Assembly: GCF_000340215.1 (NCBI RefSeq)
Contig: NW_006921532.1
Coordinates: 10,949,764-11,013,763, forward strand
DNA from: Pseudocercospora fijiensis CIRAD86
Lineage: Eukaryota > Ascomycota > Dothideomycetes > Mycosphaerellales > Mycosphaerellaceae
DNA: 64,000 bases
Direction of reading: 5' to 3'
Positions 54,655-64,000 of this stretch are shown here, piece by piece (positions within the stretch are counted from its first letter, which is position 1; each line of letters starts with the position of its first letter). Under the pieces are notes generated by a model. The model did no database searches. It saw only the letters and a list, made by a program, of their open reading frames with translations, and had not been told where the DNA came from. Made by a program: the position numbers and the translations under genes.

Positions 54655-57600
54655 TATAAAGGCTATTATATTCCTGTCCGGTTTAGTAGCAATACGAAGC
54701 ACGCTACGATAGTCGGAATAGCTTGGACTAAGGTAGTCAATAAGCGTAGTATAAGCAGTATAAAGTTGTCTAATACGCTATATATGCTAGGTCTAGCAGC
54801 TAACCTCCTATCTACTAAGAAGCTTACCGACAAGGGCTGTTTCTATCGGAACGATAAGCGCGTACTATTTACTATTGTTAACGGCTCGGAGGTTACTATT
54901 ACTCAAACATACCGAAAGAATAGTCTCCCCTATCTGTATACACTAACCTCTAGTCCGGATAGCTAGGTTGTTGCGCTTCTATCGAAGAAGGGGGTACCGA
55001 CAGGTACGATAGAAGAGTAGCATCTACGATATAGCTATATCTATTATCGCAAGCTGTTACGAATAGAAGCTAAGGGTTAGATTGTTATTACTAGCACTAG
55101 TAATAAGAACGACTTCCGTAACTGCATTGCCTATCGAATGGCTATGTTATATAAGGAATACAATCGGCTGCTACGCGTACGACTATCTACAATCTATTAT
55201 ATTGTTTATGTAGATATAGTCACTATTACTAATCCTAGTCTATTATAGGAGCGCTATTTCACACTGTTCATATACGCTAAGTTAGGTTATCGACACGAAT
55301 ATGCTAGCTTACTAAAGTTAGGGGCTATAGTAGCAATTAAGGATCACCGTATATACGTCCGTATACAAACTAGCTATTCGATCCCGATCTACCGCCTCGA
55401 TAGAGAGGGTAAGTACGGCGGAAATTAGCTATTAAGCTAGGCTCGTAATTAGGGCATTGTACTACAGGTTACAGCTCCTTATTCTTCTACTTAGAATAGT
55501 CTAGCTAAGGTTAGCAATTATATCGTATATACGACCGCTCGGAAGATAATACTTTATACCAATTTGCTAAAGGCCCTATAGCCGTATATAGTCACTACTG
55601 CTATATAGGTTCTTAATATCACTCCTAGAAACTTGGAAGGTCTTAGCCCCTATACTATTGTAGCTAGGGAGCTTAATTAGTCTCGGAAGCAGCTACGCCT
55701 TCAACACCTTCGAGCCTATAGCTATACTACTGTTACATATAATTACGGAGTTGCTCGTAGAAAGAAGATAGATAGTAGAGGCCTTGTTAGCAAGCTAGTC
55801 GGCTATGCTAAGGACTTAGTAGACTTAGGGAAATATATAATTTACCTCCCTAACTAGTATAAGGTTATTATATTAAAGGACGTCTAATTCATTAAGACGG
55901 CTAGTAAGCTATTGCTTCTAGAGGGTATAAATCTATACGCTAATCCTAACGACCTAGCTAAGAGCGAGTTTGTTATACTCGAGTCTATTATACCGGCTCT
56001 ATTTAATTCTATAAGCAACGAGGCACCGTCGCTATAGGAAGCAGCTAGTATAGTCTAGCAGCTTCTAGCCTAGCAAGAAGAGCCTCTAGACGAGACTGCT
56101 TAGGACATAGAGGTAACTAACGAGGTCGCTAGTCCGTTGCTACTCGACGATAACCTGCTAGCTATTTAACCGCCTTTAAGTAATAAAGATAGCTTTTAGT
56201 TAGCCGAGGAAGAACTAGCGTACGATCCTTACGCTAAGAAGGGCGAGCCTAGCTAGTTACCGGAGTTTGAGCGACTAAATGCTATATACGCTCGTTTAAT
56301 ACGTACTACTCGAAGCAACAAGTTAGTACGAGAGCTATTGCGTAGATACCTAGCCGATGCTAGTGTTAATCGATCGACTCGCCGTAGCCTAGCTAATATG
56401 CTAATAGCCTATATAAAGGGCTTTATAGCCTCCTATTACATTACTAAGCAGTCCGACAAGCCTAAAGAAACTATCCCTATTCCGAAGAGTTACAAGGAAG
56501 CAACTCGGTCGCTATATTAGCTATAGTAGAAGGAAGCTTGCGAGGCTAAATACAAGTTACTAATTAATAACTATATATAGGTTTATATATCTCGGTTAGA
56601 GGTGCTAGAAGGTAGGAAGGTTGTTCGTAGTCGTTAGGTCTTTACTATTAAGCGAGACGCTAATAGAAATGTAAGCCGGTTTAAGGCTCGTTAGGTTGTC
56701 CGTAGCTTTACGCAGGTTGAAGGCTAGGATTACGACGAGACCTATACGGCTGTCGCTAAGCCGTCTATACTACGAGCGCTGTTTGTACTAATCGCTTATT
56801 ACGACCTAGAGGCTAAGCAGTACGATATTCTAACGGCCTTCCTTAACGCACTTATCGGGGATAAGCATAAGATCTACGTCGAGCAACTACATAGCTTTAA
56901 AGACCGTAGCGGCAAGGGCATAGTTTGCCTATTGCTAAAGGCACTGTATAGTCTAAAGCAGTTACTAATGCTATAGTATAAAGAGCTTCGGAAGTACTTA
57001 AGGAGCCTAGACTTTATTCTAATAATGTCCGACGTCTGTGTCTTTAAACACGTTGTTAGTAGCTCGATTATCGTTATCTACGTCGATAATATAATTATTA
57101 TCGCCTATAGCCTATTAGCACTAGAAGCCGTTACTTAGTTGCTAAAGGACCGTTTTAATATACGAGAACTAGGCGACCTATACTACTATCTCGGCATGCG
57201 GATCATTCGTAACTGCAATTAGCGCACTATTTACGTCGTTTAAGATGCCTATTTGAATAGGCTTAGTAAGAAGTATAGGATGCAGGGCCGTATAGTACCG
57301 GCTACGCTAATAGCGCCTCGATACGTTAAGATATCGATTTAGCGTATACCTAAGGGCTACACTACTAGCGCTGCCTTTAAGACTTAGTATTAGGAAGGTA
57401 TAGGTAAGGCACTATAGCTAGCAATAATTACTCGACCTAATGCTTGCTATACTATAGGCCTATTATTACGATACATTTCTAACCCGACTAAGGAACACTA
57501 TACCGCGCTTCTTTAGCTTATTAAGTACCTAGTTAGCACTCTAAGCCGTAGTCTGTGTTTCCGAGGCATATAGAACAATAAGCTCAACTTTGCTAGATAC

Positions 57601-58240
57601 TATAACGCTTCCTAGGCTAATAATCCGGTTACTCGTCGCTCTATAGGAGGCTTCTATTTCACGCTCGCTAGTAGACTACTGCTATATAAGTTAGGCCGCT
57701 AAACCTTAGTTACTCTATCGTCTATAGAGGCTAAGTATGTTTAGTTAATAACTAGCGCTAAGGAGGCCGTTACTTTAGCTCGGTTGCTATAAGAGATTAG
57801 TTATAAGGGTACTACTAAGCCTATTACGCTATACGAGGACAATTAGTCCGCTATCGCTATTACTAAATCTACTGTTAATAGCCGTACAAAGCATATAGAT
57901 GCTCGTATCTACTATATTTAAGAGAAGATTGCTAATAGTACTATTATCGTTTAATAGGTTAGTATATATAATTAGATAGCCGATAGCTTTACTAAGCCGC
58001 TTAACAAGATTAAGCACGGCCGCTTTGTTAAATAGTTAAACTTAGTAGATTGTAAGGCTGCTATTAAGAGCGCCGCTTAGCCTGCTACTAAATACTAAAT
58101 AGATAGAAGACATAGGTTTATTGTCTAGTTTAACTGCGTATGTTTGTTTAGTTGCTCTATTATAATAGCCTGAAAGTGGTCTAGAGTTGTTTCTATACCT
58201 AATACCCCTTTGTTTGCTTCGCTAGTTTGTTTGTTTGGCT
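54655..58240 (+). pseudogene. Copia pol: integrase, reverse transcriptase, RNase H
   Basis: Resumes directly after the Gypsy target duplication. It has the GAG-pre-integrase block (NTLYMLGLAANLLSTKKL), an integrase core to about 55,860, the reverse transcriptase (YDETYTAVAKPSILRALFVL near 56,740; catalytic YVDNIIII near 57,080 instead of YVDD) and RNase H (SIEAKYVQLITSAKEAV, YEDNQSAIAI, HIDARIYYI near 57,730-57,920). Stops are Gln-type. Confidence 0.9.
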
Positions 58241-58260
58241 GTATGCACGCGATAAGGGGG

Positions 58261-58379
58261 TGACTTGAAGTGTGTAGTGTGTGGTATCACGTGCATGATG
58301 CCTGAGGCTGAAACTGCGCACTTCATCTTTGGGCTTCCTGTAGATTAGCCCTCTTCTGAATACACAACAGTTTACATCA
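58261..58379 (+). repeat. Copia right LTR
   Basis: Starts TGACTTGAAG and ends TTTACATCA. It keeps almost all its CA and TG dinucleotides, unlike the rest of the element. Confidence 0.9.
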
Positions 58380-59105
58380 AGTACCTAGAATTGCGAACAG
58401 TGCTGCTCCCACGGTACGAGTAAGTCACGACTACTACTGGAAACAAAATGCGGGCACAAATCCACGGTCGGGAGAGCTGGAGCAAGGTCTGGCCACGCCG
58501 CCACGGCAACGGCAGGGCAGTGAAGTTGACTTTGGCTATCAGAAAGTCTCGGATCTCAGGAACGAGTGAGACATTCATTATTCACGTGGCGATTTGGCAG
58601 ACTTCCTAGGATATGTCTTGGCCCCTCTTGGCGTGGTGTTGATGATGCTGACATGTCCCACTCGTTGCCTCGGAGCGTTCGTCGGCAAAACTAGGATTGT
58701 CGTAGATTCTTTGGTCTTCATGCAAAATACGTCTGTGCCAAGCAATGCAAAGCGTACAGTAGAATATTCGACCAATCAGATCACTTGGATTTTATCTTAC
58801 ATATACAGCAGTTCGTCGGACTTGACCTCGGAATTCGTCAAGAAAGCAAAGTCGTACGGAGTCAATGCCTGCCGTGACTTGACCTCATCTTTCAGGGTTA
58901 GGTCTATACCATACCTACCGTTCATAGAAGACAGTGCCGTTTCCCGTCCGAACCAATTGCAGTCTCGGCTTGAGCGTAGACGCTGTACATACAGCACAGT
59001 AACAGCACTGAACAGAGCAGGAAAGAAATGATGATGCGAATCTTCCATTCATATCGCATACAGATGCACCTACACAAGCGCATGAGACCATGTATTCTAA
59101 ACTAG
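58380..59105. other. intergenic, right flank of the island
   Basis: Composition is back to normal immediately after the Copia LTR. A 145-codon frame on the plus strand (58,594-59,031) has a hydrophobic start but no other support. Confidence 0.45.
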
Positions 59106-61361
59106 TCAGGAACAACCATTGCGCCGCTCATGTACATGCTCCGAATCCAAAGCCACCCGTCCCCGCACATCTCGAACAATCTCACACGACCACGCAACAG
59201 AAGCACATCTACTACTCGCCTGTGACGGGGCGTGATGGCATTTCCGCGGCAAATCGAGCTTTTTGTAACCTTGCAGGACATCCCCAGGGCCTTCGACTTC
59301 GATTTCTTCATCCTCGTGCTTCAAAAGTTTTCTGCCGTCGCTGCGAGACTTCGACACACTATTAGTTCTAGTTCTACTGTGACTGGTTAAGGTTGTTGGT
59401 GGACTTGCATCTTGACCATTATTACCAGAAGCCGAGCGACTGCTGGATTTGGAGTTTTGGTTGCCGGTACGATTAGATGGTCGCGTAGAAATTTCGTGGT
59501 CTGTGGATGATGGGGAGGAAGTTCGTGTGACGACGCCCTTCGTATCTTGCAATCGATTTGAAGATGTACTAGGATTTTGCGCCACTGCTGCAGACGTCCA
59601 TGCCTTTGCGAAGCTGCACTCGGAATGTTCAAGTACGTTCGATGTCTTTTGTTCTGCCTGCAAAACCCTGCAGCCGCTGCTTTTCGAAGAGTGTCTGCTC
59701 GTAGACCTTGAGGAGTGTGCGACAACCTCGCTTGACACTTCTGCTCTCAGCGAGCTGCTCTTAGAGGTCCTCGAATGCTGTGATGAAATCGATGCTACTT
59801 TAGCTTCTCGATCTTCTTGTGGAAGTTCCCTCTCCGTCACCCCGGCTACTGCAGATGCTCTTTCCGATTGCTTTGGGCCTGAGGCTCTTGAAGTCTGGGC
59901 GTGTCTGGGAGCGGTCTCCTCTTCCTCCGTCTTCAGATTCATGGCATTCACAGCATCTGTGACGAGATGGTCAGCTGCCTCGCGTGAAGCTTTTTTCTTT
60001 GAAGGAGTAGAAGTTGCTATTGTGCCTTTGAAGCTCGGTCTCGAAGACAGCGTGCTCCTAGAAGCAGCGGCAATCTCGACACGCTCTGCAGCGGCCTCAG
60101 CAAAGCTGCCTGACGTCCTCCGCCTCGAGGGAGTAGAAGCCGCTGTCGTACGCCTGGAACTTGCTTTTGAAGACCGCGTAGCAACCTCATGTTCAAACTT
60201 TGCGTCAGCCGCTGCGACTACTTTCGCTGGTTCTGCTTTGATAGTAGACAGAGCTTTTGGAGAAACTTGTCCATCACCAACAGGGGTAGCTACCTTCTCC
60301 AACCCTCCAAAATCGGGTTGAGAAAATGCTATGTTGTCCCTGCCCGATCGCTTTGAACTAGCTCTTGAGCATTTCTCGCTGCTAGATTTCAAAGCTGCAG
60401 TATCGTTGTCAGCAACCCGACTGCTTTTCCTCGAAGCAACCCTCCCACTTCCGAAACGTCTTCTGTTTGCCCCGGCCAGTTCAGGTTCGTCAGGAGCCAC
60501 TTGGCGACTCCGCCTCGACCTCACGATACTCATGCTTCTAGAACTTGCCACAGTAGGAGCTCGCGTGACTCGAGTGTAACTGCTCGCACTTCCGATCGCA
60601 CCAGCTTCGCACACCGAAGGATTTCTTGACGAAAGCCCATATATGTCTGAGAGTGCATCCTTCTCCTTCTCCTTCTCCTTCTCTGGTACCTTGGCACTAC
60701 TCTTTCGACTCCGCCGGCTCGGATGCCTGGCAGTATATTCGTCCTTGTCCTTCAGAAAGTCTTTTGAGATTTCATCCTTCGCTGTAGCCGCATCAGTCAT
60801 GTTCGCAGCGACCTCCCCATCAAGCGGCGTCACAAGCACACCCCCATTCTCCTCAACAAACCGCTCTTCACTTTCACCTTCCACCACATCCCCCTCCCTC
60901 CTCCTGTTCTTCCCCTCCAACCTCCCAACCTCCCTCTCACCCCTCAAAACCTCCCTCTCCAACCCCTCCACCAACCCCCTAATCAACCTCACCCTCTCCT
61001 TTTCATCCCCATTATTTCCCAAAACCTGTCTCCAAAACGCAAAACTTCTCATCAAACTACTCCCATCCAAACCCCTCACATCCTCATCCTCTTCAGAAAT
61101 CTCAAGTTCTTGCCTCGCTCTTTCAAGAAATTTCCGAGTTTCGGAAATAGATTGACGTAAAAGGTTTAAATACTTCTGATGGTTGGAGTCGTGGAGAAGG
61201 GATTGGGAGATGAGGGAGAGAATTTTGAGGAGTGAGGGTGATGGGGTGGTGGTGGTGATGGGAGGTTGTTGTTTTCTCATGGATGGTTGAGATCGCCGTT
61301 GCACTGCGGATTGGGGTTTGTGATCGGAAGTGATGCGCGCTGAGGTCGCCGCCGTTGCCAT
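59106..61361 (-). CDS. Ser/Arg/Ala-rich hypothetical protein
   Basis: 751 residues from ATG 61361; the frame extends 48 nt upstream only to a GTG. An N-terminal helical region (residues 40-180: SLLKILSLISQSLLHDS, then RKFLERARQELEISEEDED and GLVEGLEREVLRGEREVGRLEG) is probably a coiled coil. From about residue 200 on the protein is low complexity: Ser/Arg/Lys-rich repeats of the type SSRKSS, an EKEKEKEK run (the CTTCTC microsatellite at 60,660), and TPSRRRTSG-like motifs recurring around residues 430-480. A short, more ordered C-terminus follows (EEIEVEGPGDVLQGYKKLDL, RKCHHAP). It probably lacks enzymatic function and looks like a phosphorylated scaffold or nuclear protein. I do not recognise a family. 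Long plus-strand frames over it mirror its codon bias and are shadows. Confidence 0.65.
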   Translation of the reverse strand: MATAATSARITSDHKPQSAVQRRSQPSMRKQQPPITTTTPSPSLLKILSLISQSLLHDSNHQKYLNLLRQSISETRKFLERARQELEISEEDEDVRGLDGSSLMRSFAFWRQVLGNNGDEKERVRLIRGLVEGLEREVLRGEREVGRLEGKNRRREGDVVEGESEERFVEENGGVLVTPLDGEVAANMTDAATAKDEISKDFLKDKDEYTARHPSRRSRKSSAKVPEKEKEKEKDALSDIYGLSSRNPSVCEAGAIGSASSYTRVTRAPTVASSRSMSIVRSRRSRQVAPDEPELAGANRRRFGSGRVASRKSSRVADNDTAALKSSSEKCSRASSKRSGRDNIAFSQPDFGGLEKVATPVGDGQVSPKALSTIKAEPAKVVAAADAKFEHEVATRSSKASSRRTTAASTPSRRRTSGSFAEAAAERVEIAAASRSTLSSRPSFKGTIATSTPSKKKASREAADHLVTDAVNAMNLKTEEEETAPRHAQTSRASGPKQSERASAVAGVTERELPQEDREAKVASISSQHSRTSKSSSLRAEVSSEVVAHSSRSTSRHSSKSSGCRVLQAEQKTSNVLEHSECSFAKAWTSAAVAQNPSTSSNRLQDTKGVVTRTSSPSSTDHEISTRPSNRTGNQNSKSSSRSASGNNGQDASPPTTLTSHSRTRTNSVSKSRSDGRKLLKHEDEEIEVEGPGDVLQGYKKLDLPRKCHHAPSQASSRCASVAWSCEIVRDVRGRVALDSEHVHERRNGCS

Positions 61362-61682
61362 GGTTGTACAGGTGCAGATCAGTAGAACAAAGAGTTGAAG
61401 GTTGGACACGATGCGGGTATGGCTTGCTTGGGAACGTGATACTTAGCTTCTTCTCTTTCTTCTTCTATCATGTGAGCCTTGGAAATAGACGATTCTCGCA
61501 TCATTCATGACTGTGCCTGTGATCTGGTGCATGTGAACACGACTGACTGACTGTCCGACGTTCTTGCCAACTGTTGAGCGGCGATGCTTGCTGCATCTAT
61601 CCTTTTCCGAGCGCCACGCTATGCCTTCACCAATCTCTATCCATGAATAATCACCTCCCGAAACATTCCTTCTTTTGATCGA
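61362..61682. other. intergenic, no gene seen
   Basis: Promoter of the Ser-rich gene and 3' end of the PFK-2/FBPase-2 gene. Pyrimidine-rich at 61,445-61,470. Confidence 0.5.
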
Positions 61683-63264
61683 TCAAGCCTTCGTCTCTCC
61701 CTTGAGCATTGGCGAACCCTTCTGGCTATCGGGATGGTCCTGATGAGCGGCGGCACTGCCCTTGCCTCTCCACGTACTGACCGCCGGGATATCAGCGAAG
61801 AAACGTTGCTCTTCCGTCTTGTACGCTCGCGGGGTAAGTTGTATCAGAGTATGGAGGGGGACTTCCATCCAAGGGCTTTGTTCTTGGCTCGAGCCCATGA
61901 AATATGCGTAGATGCACCTCAGCACAGCTTGATGCGTCACGATGAGGATATTTTCAGATCGCTCCAACTCCATGATGATTGGTTCGAGGCGAATGACGAC
62001 GTCACGGTACGACTCGCCACCGAGGTAGCGGTAGTTGTACTTATCGTCGTCGCGTGCTTTGAAGTCTTCTGGGTATCTCTCCTCAATTTCCTTATATGTG
62101 AGGCCATCGCAGACACCTGAGTCCAACTCGTCGAGCGCTTTCCAACTCAGCTTTTCATAAGGAAGGAAGCGAGCTGTTTGTGCTGTGCGTTTCAGAGTCG
62201 ACGTCCAGACGGTGAGAGGGCGGTCTCCGGCGGAGTTCTTGACGAGCTCTGGAAGCTTCTTGGCATACAGTTCTCCTCTAGGTGACAGATCCGCATCGCC
62301 TCCGATTTGACCACCGAGATTGTACATGGATTCTCCGTGCTATACACATGCAATTATCAGCAAATTCACTCGACATGGCAGACCGACGGCTTGAACTCAC
62401 CCGACTTATCCAAATTGACCTCGGCTTGATATGCAAGTTCATCAAGTAATAGACTACCCGCGACTGTAGATAGTCCTGGATCCTGTTGATAATGACTTGC
62501 GAACCAACATCGATGATTTTGCAGTAAGTCAAATCTGCCTCATCTTCGTCAAGTGTCTGGTATACGCGCTCATACATCTTGATGCGCTCGCGGAAGTCCT
62601 TCGCCGCCTCTTCTGGGTCCTGTCCGATGTAGTCTGGGCTCGTGGTCTTGACTTCAAGTATATTGCTCATAATAATATCCTCGCTGTCACACTTGCTCTC
62701 GACGAAGAGTGTTTCAATGCCCTCCGCGTCACAGCGCTCTTTGATCCACCGCCGTCTAGCCTTGGTACTATTCGTGGCATCGAGGATGGCGATGAGGTTG
62801 TCCGGCTGCTTGAACCATTTACACATATCCGCAACAGCTGCCTCGGCCGCGGCTTTTCGCAATCGCTCGCCCTCCTTGTTCGAAGTGTCGAAGAATGAGG
62901 CATTCGGCTGAGGAGTCGCGGAGCGGCGGTAGTTGCCCACATTGAAGCATTTGGCTGTGATGCTGAGCCAGCCAAGGTAGCGAACAACTAAGGTCCGAAT
63001 CAGTATTTCAGCACAATCTCGGGCTAGATGTTATGTCCTACCTTTCTGAGCAATGAGACTCTTTCCCCTCGCGGGCAGCCCAACCATAACCACACATATT
63101 CTTGTATCCTCTACCTGGACCCCGACTCCGTTAGTATTGGTTGAGCTGCCTCGTGTCCGCATAGCAGGTCTCATGAAATCTCCAGCACTAGTCTTGGTCA
63201 ACTCCGGTCGGTACTGGCCCTCTACGCCATTGGTAGCGGGCGAAGAGGTAGGAGCTGGAGCCAT
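61683..63264 (-). CDS. 6-phosphofructo-2-kinase / fructose-2,6-bisphosphatase
   Basis: Three exons, 63264-63042, 62987-62401 and 62339-61683, with 54-nt and 61-nt GT-AG introns; 488 residues. The bifunctional enzyme makes and degrades fructose-2,6-bisphosphate, the activator of phosphofructokinase-1, in the cytosol. The kinase domain has the P-loop GLPARGKS (residues 62-69) and VVRYLGWLSI directly after the first splice. The bisphosphatase domain starts with the catalytic SRHGES, whose R and H come from exons 2 and 3 (His271). It continues WTSTLKRTAQTA, ELDSGVCDGLTYKEI (catalytic Glu near 341) and THQAVLRC (His406). Both active sites look complete, so it may be bifunctional, although the balance of activities cannot be read from sequence. 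The N-terminal 50 residues are Thr/Asn/Gly-rich and possibly regulatory. Confidence 0.96.
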
Positions 63265-64000
63265 AGTGACGGATCTTCTGGGGGAATTCGAGGAATGGAA
63301 GCTGTCCTAAAAATACAGCGAGAGTCTCCAGAGCCGGCTGGAAAGTGCCTCGAGTGCCCCGCAGTGGCAGTTTAGCGATGGAGAGGTGTGGAGTGCGTTT
63401 CTGTGCTTGGAGCTGGTATGCGCGCGATGTCGTGTGCTCTTCGACGTTCTCTCATCAAATGACGCATCAATTCGCAGCCTCGAGCAACGGGCCGAGGAGA
63501 AGAAGTGGTGCTCCTCGATCCCAAGGCCACAGTCTGTCTGTCTGTCGGATACGTATCGGCGAATATCGGAAGTGAGGCCATTGCCGTTGCCGTGCGTGGT
63601 GGAGATGTTGTTGACCTCGCCGTCGACACACTTACGCAGACATCACGTAAAGGACAGGGAGAAATGGCTCTCACTTACCCGCGAGTAAATGTATGTGTTG
63701 CGCTGACTCGTGCCGCCAGCAGATGACGACCGATGGTGCTCGAAAGCATGGCTATGGCCTAGAACTATCTTGTTCCTGTGCAGCCCGTGCATCACGCCAA
63801 ACGAAAGACAACGAGCGTCTCACAGCATCGCTATGAAGAGACAGGCCTGAGATGTATCAGATGGAAACAGTCAGCTCTGCCGTTGACGGAACTCCGTTAC
63901 ACCGCCTACGTGCGCCTATAAGATTGTGTTCACCTGCACGTTTATCTCTTGCTCCCGACCAGCTTGCCTTGCTTCTTGCTCCTCGGACGTCCACAAAGCA
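63265..64000. other. upstream region of the PFK-2 gene, no gene seen
   Basis: Overlapping frames of 73-100 codons on both strands have no recognisable content. The window may end before the next gene. Confidence 0.5.

Larger units (their letters stand above)
35965..58379 (+). mobile_element. Copia LTR retrotransposon, split by a Gypsy element
   Basis: 119-bp LTRs at 35,965-36,083 and 58,261-58,379. The plus-strand gag-pol is continuous except for the Gypsy insertion at 37,586-54,649: the protein reads HIVNDPLLLIK before it and YKGYYIPVRFSSN after it once one copy of the TTAAA target duplication is removed. Excluding insertions it is about 5.3 kb. The polypurine tract AAGGGGG directly precedes the right LTR. 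I found no convincing 5-bp target duplication for Copia itself. Confidence 0.9.
26085..58380. other. 32 kb RIP-mutated nested transposon island
   Basis: Across this interval CA and TG are scarce, TA is abundant and CG remains common, the pattern left by RIP in ascomycetes. Coding remnants show the expected consequences: nearly all internal stops are TAG or TAA where Gln is expected, His has become Tyr, and start ATG has become ATA. Boundaries to unique DNA are sharp at both ends. Confidence 0.93.

Noticed and set aside
35965..58379. A clean 5-bp target duplication for the Copia element
   Set aside because: Left flank GAACC and right flank AGTAC or GTACC do not match, even allowing for RIP transitions.
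26085..58380. Starship-type giant element
   Set aside because: No tyrosine-recombinase (DUF3435) captain gene was seen, and the boundaries are explained by nested LTR, LINE and hAT insertions.
58594..59031. 145-codon plus-strand frame with hydrophobic N-terminus
   Set aside because: No family resemblance, antisense frames of similar length overlap it, and the start of the frame lacks supporting context.
59449..61155. Long plus-strand frames (290, 82 and 170 codons) over the Ser-rich gene
   Set aside because: Mirror images of Ser/Arg codon bias on the coding strand; no independent sequence signal.

Overview
The window is nuclear DNA of a filamentous ascomycete (Pezizomycotina; a dothideomycete would fit but cannot be proved from one window). 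The evidence is short 50-110 nt spliceosomal introns, a HET-domain gene, a fungal Pth11/rhodopsin-type membrane protein, an ascomycete laccase-type multicopper oxidase, and a 32 kb AT-rich island carrying the signature of repeat-induced point mutation (RIP: CpA changed to TpA on both strands while CpG survives, so Gln codons have become stops).

The left arm (1-26,000) is ordinary gene-bearing DNA. In order it holds: a HET-domain protein that runs off the left edge (-); an uncertain ORF remnant; a Ser/Thr-rich single-pass membrane protein (-); splicing factor SF3A2/Prp11 (+); a basic low-complexity protein (+); a broken 2-oxoglutarate/Fe(II) oxygenase (-); a small Cys-rich protein (-); a 3.8 kb gene-free stretch; V-ATPase subunit H/Vma13 (-), divergent from the SREBP-escort protein SCAP (+); a multicopper oxidase (-); and a seven-helix rhodopsin-domain membrane protein (-). 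The right arm (58,380-64,000) holds a Ser-rich hypothetical protein (-) and 6-phosphofructo-2-kinase/fructose-2,6-bisphosphatase (-).

The island (about 26,085-58,380) is a Russian doll of transposons. A probable Mutator-like DNA transposon (+) is split by a Tad1-like LINE (-, 27,971-32,858, 19-bp target duplication). Next to it is a Copia element (+, 35,965-58,379, 119-bp LTRs). It is split by a chromodomain Gypsy element (-, 37,586-54,649, 196-bp LTRs, TTAAA target duplication). That in turn is split by a 9,989-bp hAT-family element (42,657-52,645, 20-bp terminal inverted repeats, 8-bp target duplication GGTCTAAT). All reverse transcriptases are RIP-inactivated in the same way: the second Asp of the catalytic pair has become Asn.

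The most unusual content is inside the hAT element. Besides a degraded hAT transposase it carries at least three further genes, of which two encode divergent histone H3 proteins with long basic N-terminal tails, one of them resembling centromeric CENP-A/Cse4 in its last helix. Introns and spacers of these genes carry clusters of the palindrome GCCGGC (TAGCCGGCA consensus), about 13 clusters over 10 kb and none like them elsewhere in the window. I know of no described family with this combination. It is the best candidate here for an undescribed system: a large cargo-bearing hAT that captured histone H3 variants.
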